Assembly: GCA_943328795.2 (NCBI GenBank)
Contig: CALQBK020000007.1
Coordinates: 1-59,267 of the forward strand
Origin: Bifidobacterium breve
Lineage (GTDB): Bacteria > Myxococcota_A > UBA796 > SXON01
Direction: 5' to 3'
DNA: 59,267 nt
Shown here: positions 1 through 7,958 of the stretch, in pieces
Layout of the letters: each line of letters begins with the position of its first letter
How positions within the stretch are numbered: position 1 is the stretch's first letter
Translations under genes and position numbers: made by a program
The notes under the pieces: generated by a model
The model's input: only the letters and a program-made list of their open reading frames with translations
Told to the model about the DNA's origin: nothing
Databases searched by the model: none

Positions 1-360
1 GACGAGCCCCCGCGCCCCCCGGCACCCCTCGCGGCCGAAACCAGTGTGGCGTGGATCAGTTCTCGCCAGCACACGTGGGTCGCTTTGGCCAGCGCCGAAC
101 TTTGAGGTTCGCCCTGAGAACCCTGGCGGCGAGGGTGACGGCTCACCCAGCGTTTGAGTTCCGCCCTTGGACTTCGCCCTGGCGAGCCCCCGCGCACCCC
201 GGCACCCCTCGCGGCCGAAACCAGTGTGGCGTGGATCAGTTCTCGCCAGCACACGTGGGTCGCTTTGGCCAGCGCCGAACTTTGAGGTTCGCCCTGAGAA
301 CTCTGGGGCGAGGGTGACGGCTCACCCACCGTTTGAGGTTCGCCCTGGGAACCCTGGGGC
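1..360. repeat. Two tandem copies of a 180-bp repeat
   Basis: Positions 1-180 and 181-360 are two nearly identical direct copies with a 180-bp period, and a decayed partial third unit runs to about 385. Within each unit a shorter block of about 50 bp beginning TTTGAGGTTCGCCCTG recurs imperfectly (near 102, 154, 282 and 332), so the repeat is itself built from smaller units. The window starts inside the array, so the true copy number is unknown. Open frames through it exist on both strands but simply repeat with the DNA, and I do not consider them genes. It lies directly upstream of pruA. Confidence 0.9.
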
Positions 361-436
361 GGGGGTAGCGGCCGTTCGAACAAGTGGGAGCTCCACCCCC
401 CCAACTCCGGACACGAGGCCCCGGCGGTAGATCCCG

Positions 437-442
437 GATAGA
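437..442 (+). promoter_or_regulatory. Putative extended -10 box of pruA (leaderless type)
   Basis: GATAGA. Eleven nt separate the TA from the ATG at 452, and no ribosome site lies between. It belongs to the recurrent GnTA set described in the findings. Confidence 0.4.
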
Positions 443-451
443 CCAGCGCCC

Positions 452-2071
452 ATGAGCACGAGTATCCCCTCCGTCCCCCGCCCCGTCAACGAGCCCGTCC
501 GCGGCTACCTCCCGGGCTCGCCCGAGCGCGCCAGCTTGCAGCGGGAGCTCGCGCTCCAGGCGGCGGAGGTGGTCGAGATCCCCTGCGTGATCAACGGGAT
601 CGACGTCTACAGCGGCAACACGGTGGCGGTCACGATGCCGAGCGCCCACGGGCACGTCGTCGCCAACGTTCACTTGGCCGGCCCCGCGGAGGTCGACCGG
701 GCGGTCCGGGCCGCGGAGGAGGGCCGGGAGGAGTGGTCGAACCTGCCGTGGGAGGCGCGCGTCGGCGTGTTCCTGAAGGCCGCCGACCTCTTGGCCGGGC
801 CCTTCCGCGACAAGGTGAACGCTGCGACGATGCTCGGCCAAGCCAAGACGGTGCACCAGGCCGAGATCGACGCGGCGTGCGAGCTCGCGGACTTCTGGCG
901 GTTCAACTGCCACTACTACCGGACCATCCTGGCCGACCAGCCCCCGGAGCACTCCCCGGGCTGCTGGAACCGCCTGGAGCACCGGCCGCTCGATGGCTTC
1001 GTGTTCGCCGTGTCGCCGTTCAACTTCACGTCGATCGCCGCGAACTTGCCGACGGCCCCTGCGCTGGCGGGCAACACCGTGATCTGGAAGCCCGCGACCA
1101 CGTCCGCGCTCGCGTGCTGGCAGCTGGTGCGCCTGCTCCGCGCGGCGGGCCTGCCGGACGGCGTCGTCAACGTGCTGTGGGGCCACGGCGCGGACATCGC
1201 TACCCCCGTGCTCGCGCGCCCCGAGCTCGGCGGCATCCACTTCACGGGGTCCACCGGCGTGTTCCAGTCGATGTGGCGCACGGTGGGCGAGAACATCGCG
1301 AGCTACCGCCAGTACCCGCGCATCGTCGGGGAGACCGGCGGGAAGGACTTCATCGCCGCCCACCCGTCGGCCGACCCCGTGGCGCTCGCCGTCGCGATCG
1401 TCCGCGGCGGGTTCGAGTACCAGGGCCAAAAGTGCTCGGCGGCGAGCCGCGTGTACGTGCCGGACAACCTCTGGCCCGAGGTGCGGGAGCGGTGCCGGGG
1501 GATGATGGGCGAGATGAAGCAGGGCGACCCGCGCGACTTCTCGAACTTCGTCTCGGCGGTCATCGACGAGCGCGCGTTCAAGAAGCACGCGCAATACCTG
1601 GGCCTGGCGCAGGCCGAGGACATCGTCGCCGGCGGCCACTGCCACGGCAAGGAGGGCTGGTACGTGGAGCCGACGCTCGTACGCGTCGCTGACCCGCACA
1701 GCCGACTGATGTCCGAGGAGATCTTCGGGCCGATCGTCAGCCTGTTCGTCTACCCGGAAGCGGAGTGGCGCCACACGCTGCGCGTGGTGGACCAGACCAG
1801 CCCATACGCGCTGACGGGCGCCATCTTCGCGCGGGACAGGTACGCGATCGCCGAGGCGACGCAGGCCCTGCGCGGCGCGGCGGGGAACTTCTACCTCAAC
1901 GACAAGCCGACGGGCGCGGTGGTTGGCCAGCAGCCGTTCGGCGGCGGCCGCGCGAGCGGCACCAACGACAAGGCGGGCGCGCCCCACAACTTGCTGCGCT
2001 GGATCTCCCCTCGCACGATCAAGGAGACGTTCGTGCCGCCCACCGACTGGAAGTACGGGTTCCTGGGCTAG
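452..2071 (+). CDS. pruA: L-glutamate gamma-semialdehyde (1-pyrroline-5-carboxylate) dehydrogenase
   Basis: This 539-residue aldehyde dehydrogenase should oxidise glutamate semialdehyde to glutamate with NAD+, the second step of proline breakdown in the cytosol. The catalytic Glu is in GETGGKDFIAAHP and the nucleophilic Cys in YQGQKCSAASR. The arrangement and length match the monofunctional ALDH4A1-like branch and not the bifunctional PutA. The C-terminal QQPFGGGRASGTN is also typical of P5C dehydrogenases. No proline dehydrogenase gene is in the window, so that partner must lie elsewhere. The ATG at 452 has no Shine-Dalgarno but has a GATAGA box just upstream. The gene converges on the hydrolase at 2068, and the two stop codons overlap by 4 bp. 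Confidence 0.95.
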   Translation: MSTSIPSVPRPVNEPVRGYLPGSPERASLQRELALQAAEVVEIPCVINGIDVYSGNTVAVTMPSAHGHVVANVHLAGPAEVDRAVRAAEEGREEWSNLPWEARVGVFLKAADLLAGPFRDKVNAATMLGQAKTVHQAEIDAACELADFWRFNCHYYRTILADQPPEHSPGCWNRLEHRPLDGFVFAVSPFNFTSIAANLPTAPALAGNTVIWKPATTSALACWQLVRLLRAAGLPDGVVNVLWGHGADIATPVLARPELGGIHFTGSTGVFQSMWRTVGENIASYRQYPRIVGETGGKDFIAAHPSADPVALAVAIVRGGFEYQGQKCSAASRVYVPDNLWPEVRERCRGMMGEMKQGDPRDFSNFVSAVIDERAFKKHAQYLGLAQAEDIVAGGHCHGKEGWYVEPTLVRVADPHSRLMSEEIFGPIVSLFVYPEAEWRHTLRVVDQTSPYALTGAIFARDRYAIAEATQALRGAAGNFYLNDKPTGAVVGQQPFGGGRASGTNDKAGAPHNLLRWISPRTIKETFVPPTDWKYGFLG

Positions 2072-3012
2072 CCCAGGAATGTAGCGAACGCGCGGGCCAG
2101 CCCGAGCACGGCTCCGGGCTGCTCAGCGGGCGATTTTGTATCGCCATGTGTCAGAAGCGGGGTGACACACAAGTGAGCGCGCGGGAGCCGTTCGGCCAGG
2201 CGCACGCTCTCCACGGGCGGGATCACCCTGTCGCTCGCTCCGTGGATCAGCACGACCGGCACACGGATATGGGCGGCGACCGAGTTCACGTCGATGGCGT
2301 CCACGAGGTCCGGGATCTGGTCGAACCACGTGTCGAGCTCGTGCCACGATCCGTCGACGACGCCGTCCACGCGCTGCCCCTCGGCGTCGTCGAGCGTCGC
2401 CCGCACCGCAGGGTAGCGCCGCTCCACGGGGCGCACCGAGTCGTCGTAGAGCCAGGTGCGCAGCACGTCGCACTCACGCTCGTTCAGCCGACCCATGTTC
2501 AGCACCACGGCGATCCGCGCGTACGCGTCCACGTCGCGCGACAACAGCCGCCCGAGGCTCTGTCGAACATCGCCGTAGCCCCCGATCGCGCAGACGCTGC
2601 GCACCTGGGCGCCCTCGGCCACCGCCCGCAGGCAGAGCCCGGCGGCGAAGCTCGGCGCGAGCACGCGCACGTCCGGCCCCAGCCCGTCGAGCACCTCGCG
2701 GATGGTCCCCACCGTGGCCGGGGAGAGGTCCGCCCGGCGCAAGTTGGGGAACTCGGGCGCGATCACCTCGAAGCCCGCCGCCGCCAGGCTGTCCGCGAGC
2801 AGCCCCATGCGCGGATCGTCGACCCCGCGGGGCGTCACGCCGTGCAGCACGAGCACTCGCCCACGGGCCGCCTTTCGCGGCGTGAATCGCCGACAGCGCA
2901 TCTCCTGGCCCGCGGCGACTACGGGCGCGGCGTCCGCCACCTCGTTCGGGGTGGCGCCGCCCTTGCGTTGCATCGCCACCATGAACCGAACTGCCGGGAG
3001 CCAAGCTGCCAT
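2068..3012 (-). CDS. Alpha/beta-hydrolase fold protein (esterase/thioesterase-like)
   Basis: The 314-residue protein has an alpha/beta-hydrolase layout: an oxyanion-hole HG in VLVLHGVTPRG near residue 70, a nucleophile region APSFAAGLCL with a weak G-x-S-x-G match, an acid in HGASDRVIPP, and a final His in LLTHGDT. It is probably a soluble serine hydrolase of unknown substrate. The frame stays open further upstream, but that extension reads as low-complexity Arg/Pro sequence opposite the next gene. I therefore place the start at the ATG at 3012, where GATAGC sits at leaderless spacing. A second ATG at 2982 is possible. Confidence 0.75.
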   Translation of the reverse strand: MAAWLPAVRFMVAMQRKGGATPNEVADAAPVVAAGQEMRCRRFTPRKAARGRVLVLHGVTPRGVDDPRMGLLADSLAAAGFEVIAPEFPNLRRADLSPATVGTIREVLDGLGPDVRVLAPSFAAGLCLRAVAEGAQVRSVCAIGGYGDVRQSLGRLLSRDVDAYARIAVVLNMGRLNERECDVLRTWLYDDSVRPVERRYPAVRATLDDAEGQRVDGVVDGSWHELDTWFDQIPDLVDAIDVNSVAAHIRVPVVLIHGASDRVIPPVESVRLAERLPRAHLCVTPLLTHGDTKSPAEQPGAVLGLARAFATFLG

Positions 3013-3019
3013 CCGGCCG

Positions 3020-3025
3020 GCTATC
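3020..3025 (-). promoter_or_regulatory. Putative extended -10 box of the hydrolase gene (leaderless type)
   Basis: GATAGC on the minus strand. Nine nt separate the TA from the ATG at 3012, and no ribosome site is visible. Confidence 0.35.
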
Positions 3026-3131
3026 AAGAAACCGCTGGCCGGGCCGGTCCTGGGCTCGGCGGATACGGTGGACGAGCTCCGAGCCCTACAGCGAAGCGGC
3101 AAAATACGCCGCCGTACGTGCGCTGAGCGAG

Positions 3132-4010
3132 TTGTTCGCCCGTGGGCTCTCCCCGGTCTCCCACCCGTCGCCACCCAACCGGTACTGGAGCGCCGACGAG
3201 CTCGCCGACGAGCTCGATGGCATCGCACGGGCCCTCGCCGGGGCCCGGGACGAGGCCGCGGGGGTGACCGAGCGGGATGACTTGCACGCCCAAGTCCAAG
3301 AGCTGCAAGACAATGCTCGGGAGGTGAAACACAACGCCCGGGCGCGGCTGCATCGAGGGTTGGCCTCCGGGCTGGTGCTTGGCGCAGCCGTCCTCTTGGG
3401 TGTAGCCTGGACCTGGTCGCCGGCGGCCACACGGGTACCGCCCCCGCCTTTGGCGCCGCCGGCCCCCGTGGTGGTGAAGGAGCGGTTCGACGTCGTGGTC
3501 GTGAATTGGGAGGAGACAGCGCTCACCGACGGTCGGCCGCCGACCTACCGGATGCAGCGCGACGAGCTTACCAACGGCGAGTACGTGGCCTGCGTGGAGG
3601 CCCACGTTTGCAGCGCGCTCCCGGACGGTGACGCCTACGCGGCGCTCAAGGCCCCCGACCAGCCCGCCGTGGGCGTCACCTGGGCGCAAGCGGGCACGTT
3701 TTGCGCGTGGGCGGGCGGGCGCCTGCCGAGCGACGAGGAGTGGGACCAGGCGATGCCCCCCGCCGAGGGCGACGCGACGGCCGGCACGACCGGCGCCGTC
3801 GAGGACGAGATCCGCGGCCTCACGTGGGACTGGACGACGGGGACGCACGTCGTCACGCACCGGCGGTTCCTTCGAAAGGGCGACGTGGAGGTGCAGCGCG
3901 TGCTGCGAGCCGGGAGTTGGGTGTCCCCGACGCAGGCGACCTCCCTTCGACGGAACGCCGCTCCAGGGGCTGTCTCTCCGCTCTACGGGTTCCGGTGTGT
4001 GTTCGACTAG
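3132..4010 (+). CDS. Membrane-anchored FGE/SUMF1-fold protein
   Basis: The N-terminal about 75 residues are charged and helical, with a likely coiled coil around LHAQVQELQDNAREVKHN. One membrane helix follows (GLASGLVLGAAVLLGVAWTW), then a Pro-rich spacer and a formylglycine-generating-enzyme-type domain over the last about 170 residues. Diagnostic pieces are PAVGVTWAQAGTFCAWAGGR, LPSDEEWDQAM, RVLRAGSW and the terminal GFRCVFD. I do not see the paired catalytic cysteines of true sulfatase-activating FGEs, so a binding or structural role outside the cytoplasm is more likely. No ATG fits: the TTG at 3132 is the first usable start, but protein-like sequence continues upstream in frame, so the N-terminus may be longer. 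Confidence 0.75.
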   Translation: MFARGLSPVSHPSPPNRYWSADELADELDGIARALAGARDEAAGVTERDDLHAQVQELQDNAREVKHNARARLHRGLASGLVLGAAVLLGVAWTWSPAATRVPPPPLAPPAPVVVKERFDVVVVNWEETALTDGRPPTYRMQRDELTNGEYVACVEAHVCSALPDGDAYAALKAPDQPAVGVTWAQAGTFCAWAGGRLPSDEEWDQAMPPAEGDATAGTTGAVEDEIRGLTWDWTTGTHVVTHRRFLRKGDVEVQRVLRAGSWVSPTQATSLRRNAAPGAVSPLYGFRCVFD

Positions 4011-4015
4011 CTATA
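4010..4015 (+). promoter_or_regulatory. Putative extended -10 box of chrA (leaderless type)
   Basis: GCTATA overlaps the last base of the upstream gene's stop codon. Eleven nt separate the first TA from the ATG at 4025, with no Shine-Dalgarno in the gap. Confidence 0.35.
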
Positions 4016-4024
4016 GTGTCCAAC

Positions 4025-5161
4025 ATGAATCAACCGGTGCCGCTCCGCGACTTCGTCGCCTACTTCCTGAGGTTGGGGACGGTCGGTTTTGGCGGTCCAA
4101 TCGCGCTCATCGGCTACATGCAGCGCGACCTGGTGGAGGAGCGCAAGTGGGTGAGCCCAGAGGACTACAAGGAGGGTCTCGCGCTCGCGCAGCTCGCCCC
4201 CGGTCCGCTGGCGGCGCAGCTCGCGATCTACCTCGGGTGGGTGCGCGGGGGCGTAGCCGGGGCGACGCTGGTCGGGGTGGCTTTCGTGCTCCCGTCGTTC
4301 CTGATGGTCATGGCGCTCTCCGCGGCGTACCTACGCTTTGGCGGGATCGCGTGGATGCAGGGCGCGTTCTACGGCATCGGCGCCGCGGTGATCGGGATCA
4401 TCGCCCGAAGCGCCTGGAAGCTGGCAAAAGGGACGATGGGGAAGGCGAAGCTCCTGTGGGCGCTGTTCGCAGCCTCGGCCCTGGCCACCGCGATCACCGA
4501 GACCGAGATCGTGTGGCTCTTCTTCGCGTCCGGGGTGCTCGGCGCGGTCGCGGCCCGGCCGCCGACGCCGAAGCAGGCCGCGATGGTGGTGCCATGGCCG
4601 CTGCTCTTCACCGGCCTTCACGGGCCGGCCGACGGGTCGGTCTTGTGGAAGATCGGCTGGTACTTCACCGAGGCCGGCGCGTTCGTGTTCGGGAGCGGGC
4701 TCGCGATCGTGCCCTTCTTGCACGCCGGTGTCGTCAACGAGTTCGGCTGGCTCACCGAGCGCCAGTTCCTCGATGCCGTCGCAGTCGCGATGATCACCCC
4801 GGGGCCCGTCGTCATCACGGTCGCGTTCATCGGCTACCTCGCGGCCGGGCCCATCGGGGGGTGCGTCGCGGCGCTCGCCACGTTCCTGCCCTGCTACCTG
4901 TTCGTCGTCGGCCCAGCGCCCTACTTCCGAAAGTACGCAAAGAACGTGGTCATCAAGGGGTTCGTGGACGGCGTGACCGCCGCTGCGTCAGGGGCCATCG
5001 CCGGCGCGGCGTTCGTGCTCGGCCGGCGCGCGATCGTGGACGTGCCCACCGCCTTGATCGCGCTCGCGGCGCTCGGGGCGATGACGTTCCTGAAACGTGC
5101 GCCCGAGCCGGTCCTGATCGCGATCGCGGGCGTCGCCGGGCTCCTCCTCACCCAGGCGTGA
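4025..5161 (+). CDS. chrA: Chromate transporter, CHR family, two-domain form
   Basis: The 378-residue inner-membrane protein has two homologous halves of about six helices each, the long-chain ChrA layout. The first half carries GTVGFGGPIALIGYMQ and LAQLAPGPLAAQLA. The second carries FGSGLAIVPFLHAG and MITPGPVVITVAFIGY. ChrA proteins expel chromate, and some homologues act on related oxyanions such as sulfate. No chrB regulator is next to it. The stop is 3 bp from the ATG of the next gene, a beta-propeller lipoprotein, suggesting co-transcription. Family assignment is secure; the substrate is not tested. Confidence 0.9.
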   Translation: MNQPVPLRDFVAYFLRLGTVGFGGPIALIGYMQRDLVEERKWVSPEDYKEGLALAQLAPGPLAAQLAIYLGWVRGGVAGATLVGVAFVLPSFLMVMALSAAYLRFGGIAWMQGAFYGIGAAVIGIIARSAWKLAKGTMGKAKLLWALFAASALATAITETEIVWLFFASGVLGAVAARPPTPKQAAMVVPWPLLFTGLHGPADGSVLWKIGWYFTEAGAFVFGSGLAIVPFLHAGVVNEFGWLTERQFLDAVAVAMITPGPVVITVAFIGYLAAGPIGGCVAALATFLPCYLFVVGPAPYFRKYAKNVVIKGFVDGVTAAASGAIAGAAFVLGRRAIVDVPTALIALAALGAMTFLKRAPEPVLIAIAGVAGLLLTQA

Positions 5162-5164
5162 TCG

Positions 5165-6181
5165 ATGCTCCTCCTCCTCCTCCTCGCCTGCGCGAAGCAG
5201 GGAACACGCGGCGCCGGCACCATCGCTGGCGCCTCGGCGTGCGCGGGGTGCGCGCCGCCGCTGGAGCGTGTCGCGGACGTCGCCCTCCCCGGTGACGCCG
5301 TCCGCTTCGACTACATGGACGTGGACACCGCGAACGGACACCTCGTCATCGCCCACATGAACGACGACTCGGTCGACATCGTGAACTTGGACGACGGCTC
5401 CCTCGCGGTGGAGCTGACCGGCATCCCGACCGCGCGGGGCGTCGCGGTGGGCGCCGAAGCCGGGATGATCTTCGTCACCTCGTCGCCGGACCAGGTGATC
5501 CGCATCGACAGCGCCTCGCTGACCGAGATCGACCGCGTGACGACGGGCCGGTCCCCCGACGGCATCAGCTGGGACGGCACGGACGGGGTCGTGGGTGTCT
5601 CGGACCAGTCGGACGGCGCGATCTCCCTGCTCCCCGAGGATGGCGCTGGCGCCCGCTCGCAAGTGGTCCTCGGCGACGCGACGGGGAACGTCGCCTACGA
5701 CACAGTCCGGGGCTGGTTCTGGATCGCCGTCGAGCACGGCAGCGACCCGGACCAGCTCGTCGCGATCGTCCCGACGACGGGCGCCCAGGCAGCGGCGTTC
5801 GACCTCCCGGGCTGCGACGCCGCCCACGGGGTCCGGCTGCACCCCGACGGCGCCAGCGCGTTCGTGGCGTGCGAGGGGAACGACGTGCTCGCGCGGGTGG
5901 ACCTCACCACCGGTGGCCTCGCGACGGGCGAGACCTCGAGCGGCCCCGACGTCATGTCCATCGACCCCGGCTTGGGCTGGCTCTACGTCGCTGCCGAGGG
6001 AGGCGCGACGCAGATCTACGACATCGACGCCGACGGCATCTCGCTGATCGCGTCCGAAGACGTCGGAGACAACGCCCACTCCGTCGCCGTCGACCCAGCG
6101 ACGCACCACGCGTTCTTCCCGTTGGAGGTCGGCCCCGACGGGACCCCGGTCTTGCGAATCATGCAGCCACGCGCCGACTGA
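5165..6181 (+). CDS. YncE-like beta-propeller lipoprotein
   Basis: A very short lipoprotein signal (MLLLLLLAC, predicted lipidated Cys9) is followed by about 310 residues of repeating beta-propeller blades. The blade signatures are VDIVNLDDGS, IRIDSASLTEIDRVTTG, LLPEDG, LVAIVPTTG, LARVDLTTGG and IYDIDADG. This resembles the YncE/YVTN seven-bladed propellers found in periplasmic or surface-bound proteins. No catalytic motif is visible, so a binding or scaffolding role is likely. It starts 3 bp after chrA, so the two are probably one transcript, but a functional link to chromate export is only inferred from position. The ATG at 5165 gives a signal peptide with no basic residues. Confidence 0.8.
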   Translation: MLLLLLLACAKQGTRGAGTIAGASACAGCAPPLERVADVALPGDAVRFDYMDVDTANGHLVIAHMNDDSVDIVNLDDGSLAVELTGIPTARGVAVGAEAGMIFVTSSPDQVIRIDSASLTEIDRVTTGRSPDGISWDGTDGVVGVSDQSDGAISLLPEDGAGARSQVVLGDATGNVAYDTVRGWFWIAVEHGSDPDQLVAIVPTTGAQAAAFDLPGCDAAHGVRLHPDGASAFVACEGNDVLARVDLTTGGLATGETSSGPDVMSIDPGLGWLYVAAEGGATQIYDIDADGISLIASEDVGDNAHSVAVDPATHHAFFPLEVGPDGTPVLRIMQPRAD

Positions 6182-6208
6182 CCGGCCCTCCGCCGCGCCC
6201 GGGACGCG

Positions 6209-6928
6209 TCACTCCACCCGGTAGTCCCCGCCCGCATAGCAGCCTTGAAAGCTCGACATCGCGAGCCCCGTCCGGCCCTCGACGACCGCCTGGAGATCCG
6301 GCGTCTCGCAGCCGCTGTGCGGGTCCATGTCGGGGATCTCGTAGCCGCACTCCCCAATCCACCCGACGTAGGTGACCGGGGCCGCACCCGCGCCGGTGAA
6401 CGTCCAGGTCGACGCGTCATACGAGGACACGATGATCTCGGTGACGTCGTGCGCCGCGTCCAGGTCGATCTGCCAGTCGACGGACGAGTAGCTCGTCAAC
6501 ACCAGCACCATCTCCGCGGTGCGTGTCACCGAGACGGACACCGGCCCGCCGGTGCCGGACTGTGACTCGTACACCCCTACGATGTTGAGCTCCGGCTCGG
6601 TGGCCGCGGGGTCTGCATACGCTGAGTACGCGTAGCCGCCGCTGCATACTCCATCGACGACAATCGTGGTTGGAGGCTCGTCACCGGTGTCTTCGCTGCC
6701 GCCTGTATCGGTTGATGTGTCGGGCGATGTGTCCGTCGTTGTGTCGGATGTATCCACCGACGTATCGGGATCCGTCTCGGCCCCGGTGTCCTGTGTATCG
6801 CCGGTCGTGTCGACCGATGTGTCAGCCGAAGTATCGGACGGGACGTCGTTCCCGGTGTCGAACGCGCCGGGGCGGTCGTCCTGTTTTACGAGGCCAACAT
6901 CGATACACGCGGTGAGGAGGTACAGCAT
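6209..6928 (-). CDS. Lipoprotein with long Asp/Thr/Ser tether
   Basis: MLYLLTAC is a minimal lipoprotein signal (Cys8). From about residue 24 to 85 the chain is almost only Asp, Thr, Ser, Gly and Val, with units such as DTSADTSVDTTGDTQ, forming a flexible acidic tether. The remaining about 150 residues form a small Cys-containing beta-rich domain (SGGYAYSAYADPAATE, WTFTGAGAAPVTYVGWIG, SSFQGCYAGGDYRVE) that I do not recognise. The protein is predicted to be held on a membrane with the domain displayed at a distance. It is divergent from the C39-peptidase lipoprotein at 6965, with both -10-like boxes inside the 36-bp gap. Confidence 0.75.
   Translation of the reverse strand: MLYLLTACIDVGLVKQDDRPGAFDTGNDVPSDTSADTSVDTTGDTQDTGAETDPDTSVDTSDTTTDTSPDTSTDTGGSEDTGDEPPTTIVVDGVCSGGYAYSAYADPAATEPELNIVGVYESQSGTGGPVSVSVTRTAEMVLVLTSYSSVDWQIDLDAAHDVTEIIVSSYDASTWTFTGAGAAPVTYVGWIGECGYEIPDMDPHSGCETPDLQAVVEGRTGLAMSSFQGCYAGGDYRVE
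6670..6855. repeat. Degenerate short repeat encoding the Asp-Thr/Ser tether
   Basis: This is an imperfect array of GATGTGTC/GATGTATC-like units on the plus strand, the reverse complement of the tether codons of the 6209-6928 gene. Base usage here is less GC-rich than the surroundings because GATACA/GACACA-type codons are used. Such arrays can change length by slippage. Confidence 0.6.
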
Positions 6929-6936
6929 AGCAACAC

Positions 6937-6942
6937 TGTAGC
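6937..6942 (-). promoter_or_regulatory. Putative extended -10 box of the tethered lipoprotein gene (leaderless type)
   Basis: GCTACA on the minus strand. Exactly 10 nt separate the TA from the ATG at 6928, placing the TA at -12/-11 if the A of the ATG is +1. Confidence 0.45.
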
Positions 6943-6950
6943 TCGGAGCG

Positions 6951-6956
6951 GATACG
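6951..6956 (+). promoter_or_regulatory. Putative extended -10 box of the C39-type lipoprotein gene
   Basis: GATACG. Exactly 10 nt separate the TA from the ATG at 6965. A second candidate, GTTAGT at 6994-6999, stands 24 nt before the alternative ATG at 7022. Confidence 0.4.
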
Positions 6957-6964
6957 TCCGCGCG

Positions 6965-7933
6965 ATGTCACGGGTCACGCCCCGCCGCCACCGGTTAGTC
7001 TCGCCGAACTTCGGACTCCCCATGTTGTTCCTGCTTCTCTGCGCCTGCACGCCCACCGACGATGGCGGGGGCACCGTCCGCTCGAGCCCGGACCCTGACT
7101 CCGGGCGCGACGACAGCGGGCGCACCGACACCGACGACACGGCCCCTGACGACACCGACGACACCGCGCGGCTGTCCCCGGCCGTCGCGTTCACCTCCCC
7201 CGCCGACGGCAGTACGGTCGAGAACCCCGTTTCGTTCTCGTTCACCGCGCACGACGTCGCGTGGCTCACCCTCGACGCAGATGGCTACGAGATGGGCACC
7301 GTCTCCGACCCCGCAGAGACCGGCTCGCTCGCGTACACCTTCTCGGGCACGGGCTACGAGCGGCTCGTCACGCTGACCGGGTACGACGCAGGCGGCGCCG
7401 CCGTTGCCAGCGACACCGTCACGATCACCGTGGACGCCCCGGGGGTGGACCTGGACGTCCCGTACTTCTACCAAATGGAGAACGAGCACGACCCGACCGG
7501 GACGTGCGGCGTCACGTCCGGCGCGATGCTCGTCGACTACTGGCACTCCGGCGGCGTCACCCCTGACTCGTTGTACGAGGAGTACGGCAAGAGCCAGGGG
7601 CAGTCGCCTTCGGGGCTCGCCGCCCTGTACGAGTACGAGGGCCTGTACGCGGACTACAGCCTCACCGCCACGCGCTCACAGCTGCGCGACCAGCTCGACG
7701 CGGGGCGCCCGGTGATCGTCCACGGCTACTTCACGGGCTCGGGGCACATCGTCGTGATCGTCGGGTACGACGACGGGGGCTGGTATACCAACGACTCTGC
7801 GGGCGACTGGGCGGAGGGGTACTTCAATACGCACGGCGAGGGCGCGTACTACCCCTACGGCGGGGGCTGGGACGACGCGCTTGGCGTGGACGGGGACATC
7901 TGGTACTCGGTGGCCGACGACGCACCGCTGTAA
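6965..7933 (+). CDS. Lipoprotein with C39-type (papain-like) peptidase domain
   Basis: A lipobox LLLCAC is followed by an acidic tether (DDSGRTDTDDTAPDDTDD), an Ig-like beta domain of about 90 residues (SPAVAFTSPADGSTV onward), and a C-terminal C39_2-type cysteine peptidase domain. Catalytic candidates are Cys in DPTGTCGVTSGAM, His in GSGHIVVIVGY and Asn/Asp in WYTNDSAGDW. Stand-alone C39-like domains outside ABC transporters are usually secreted peptidases or peptidase-like binders, and the target here is unknown. Two starts are plausible. ATG 6965 gives a basic leader before the hydrophobic core and has a -10-like box at leaderless spacing. ATG 7022 gives the ultra-short signal MLFLLLCAC seen in several neighbours. 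Confidence 0.8.
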   Translation: MSRVTPRRHRLVSPNFGLPMLFLLLCACTPTDDGGGTVRSSPDPDSGRDDSGRTDTDDTAPDDTDDTARLSPAVAFTSPADGSTVENPVSFSFTAHDVAWLTLDADGYEMGTVSDPAETGSLAYTFSGTGYERLVTLTGYDAGGAAVASDTVTITVDAPGVDLDVPYFYQMENEHDPTGTCGVTSGAMLVDYWHSGGVTPDSLYEEYGKSQGQSPSGLAALYEYEGLYADYSLTATRSQLRDQLDAGRPVIVHGYFTGSGHIVVIVGYDDGGWYTNDSAGDWAEGYFNTHGEGAYYPYGGGWDDALGVDGDIWYSVADDAPL

Positions 7934-7939
7934 GTTCCG

Positions 7940-7958
7940 GCCGGCGCCTCAGGCCGGC
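7940..7958. terminator. Hairpin between convergent genes
   Basis: GCCGGC, a 7-nt loop, then GCCGGC: a 6-bp stem straddling the end of the minus-strand gene, 6 bp after the stop of the plus-strand gene. There is no T-tract, so it is only a candidate bidirectional terminator. Confidence 0.35.

Noticed and set aside
51-317. 88-codon open frame inside the 180-bp repeats
   Set aside because: Its protein sequence repeats only because the DNA repeats; composition and start are not gene-like.
236-1987. 583-codon open frame antisense to pruA
   Set aside because: It is a GC-rich shadow with Arg/Val/His-heavy low-complexity composition, while the sense frame is an unmistakable P5C dehydrogenase.
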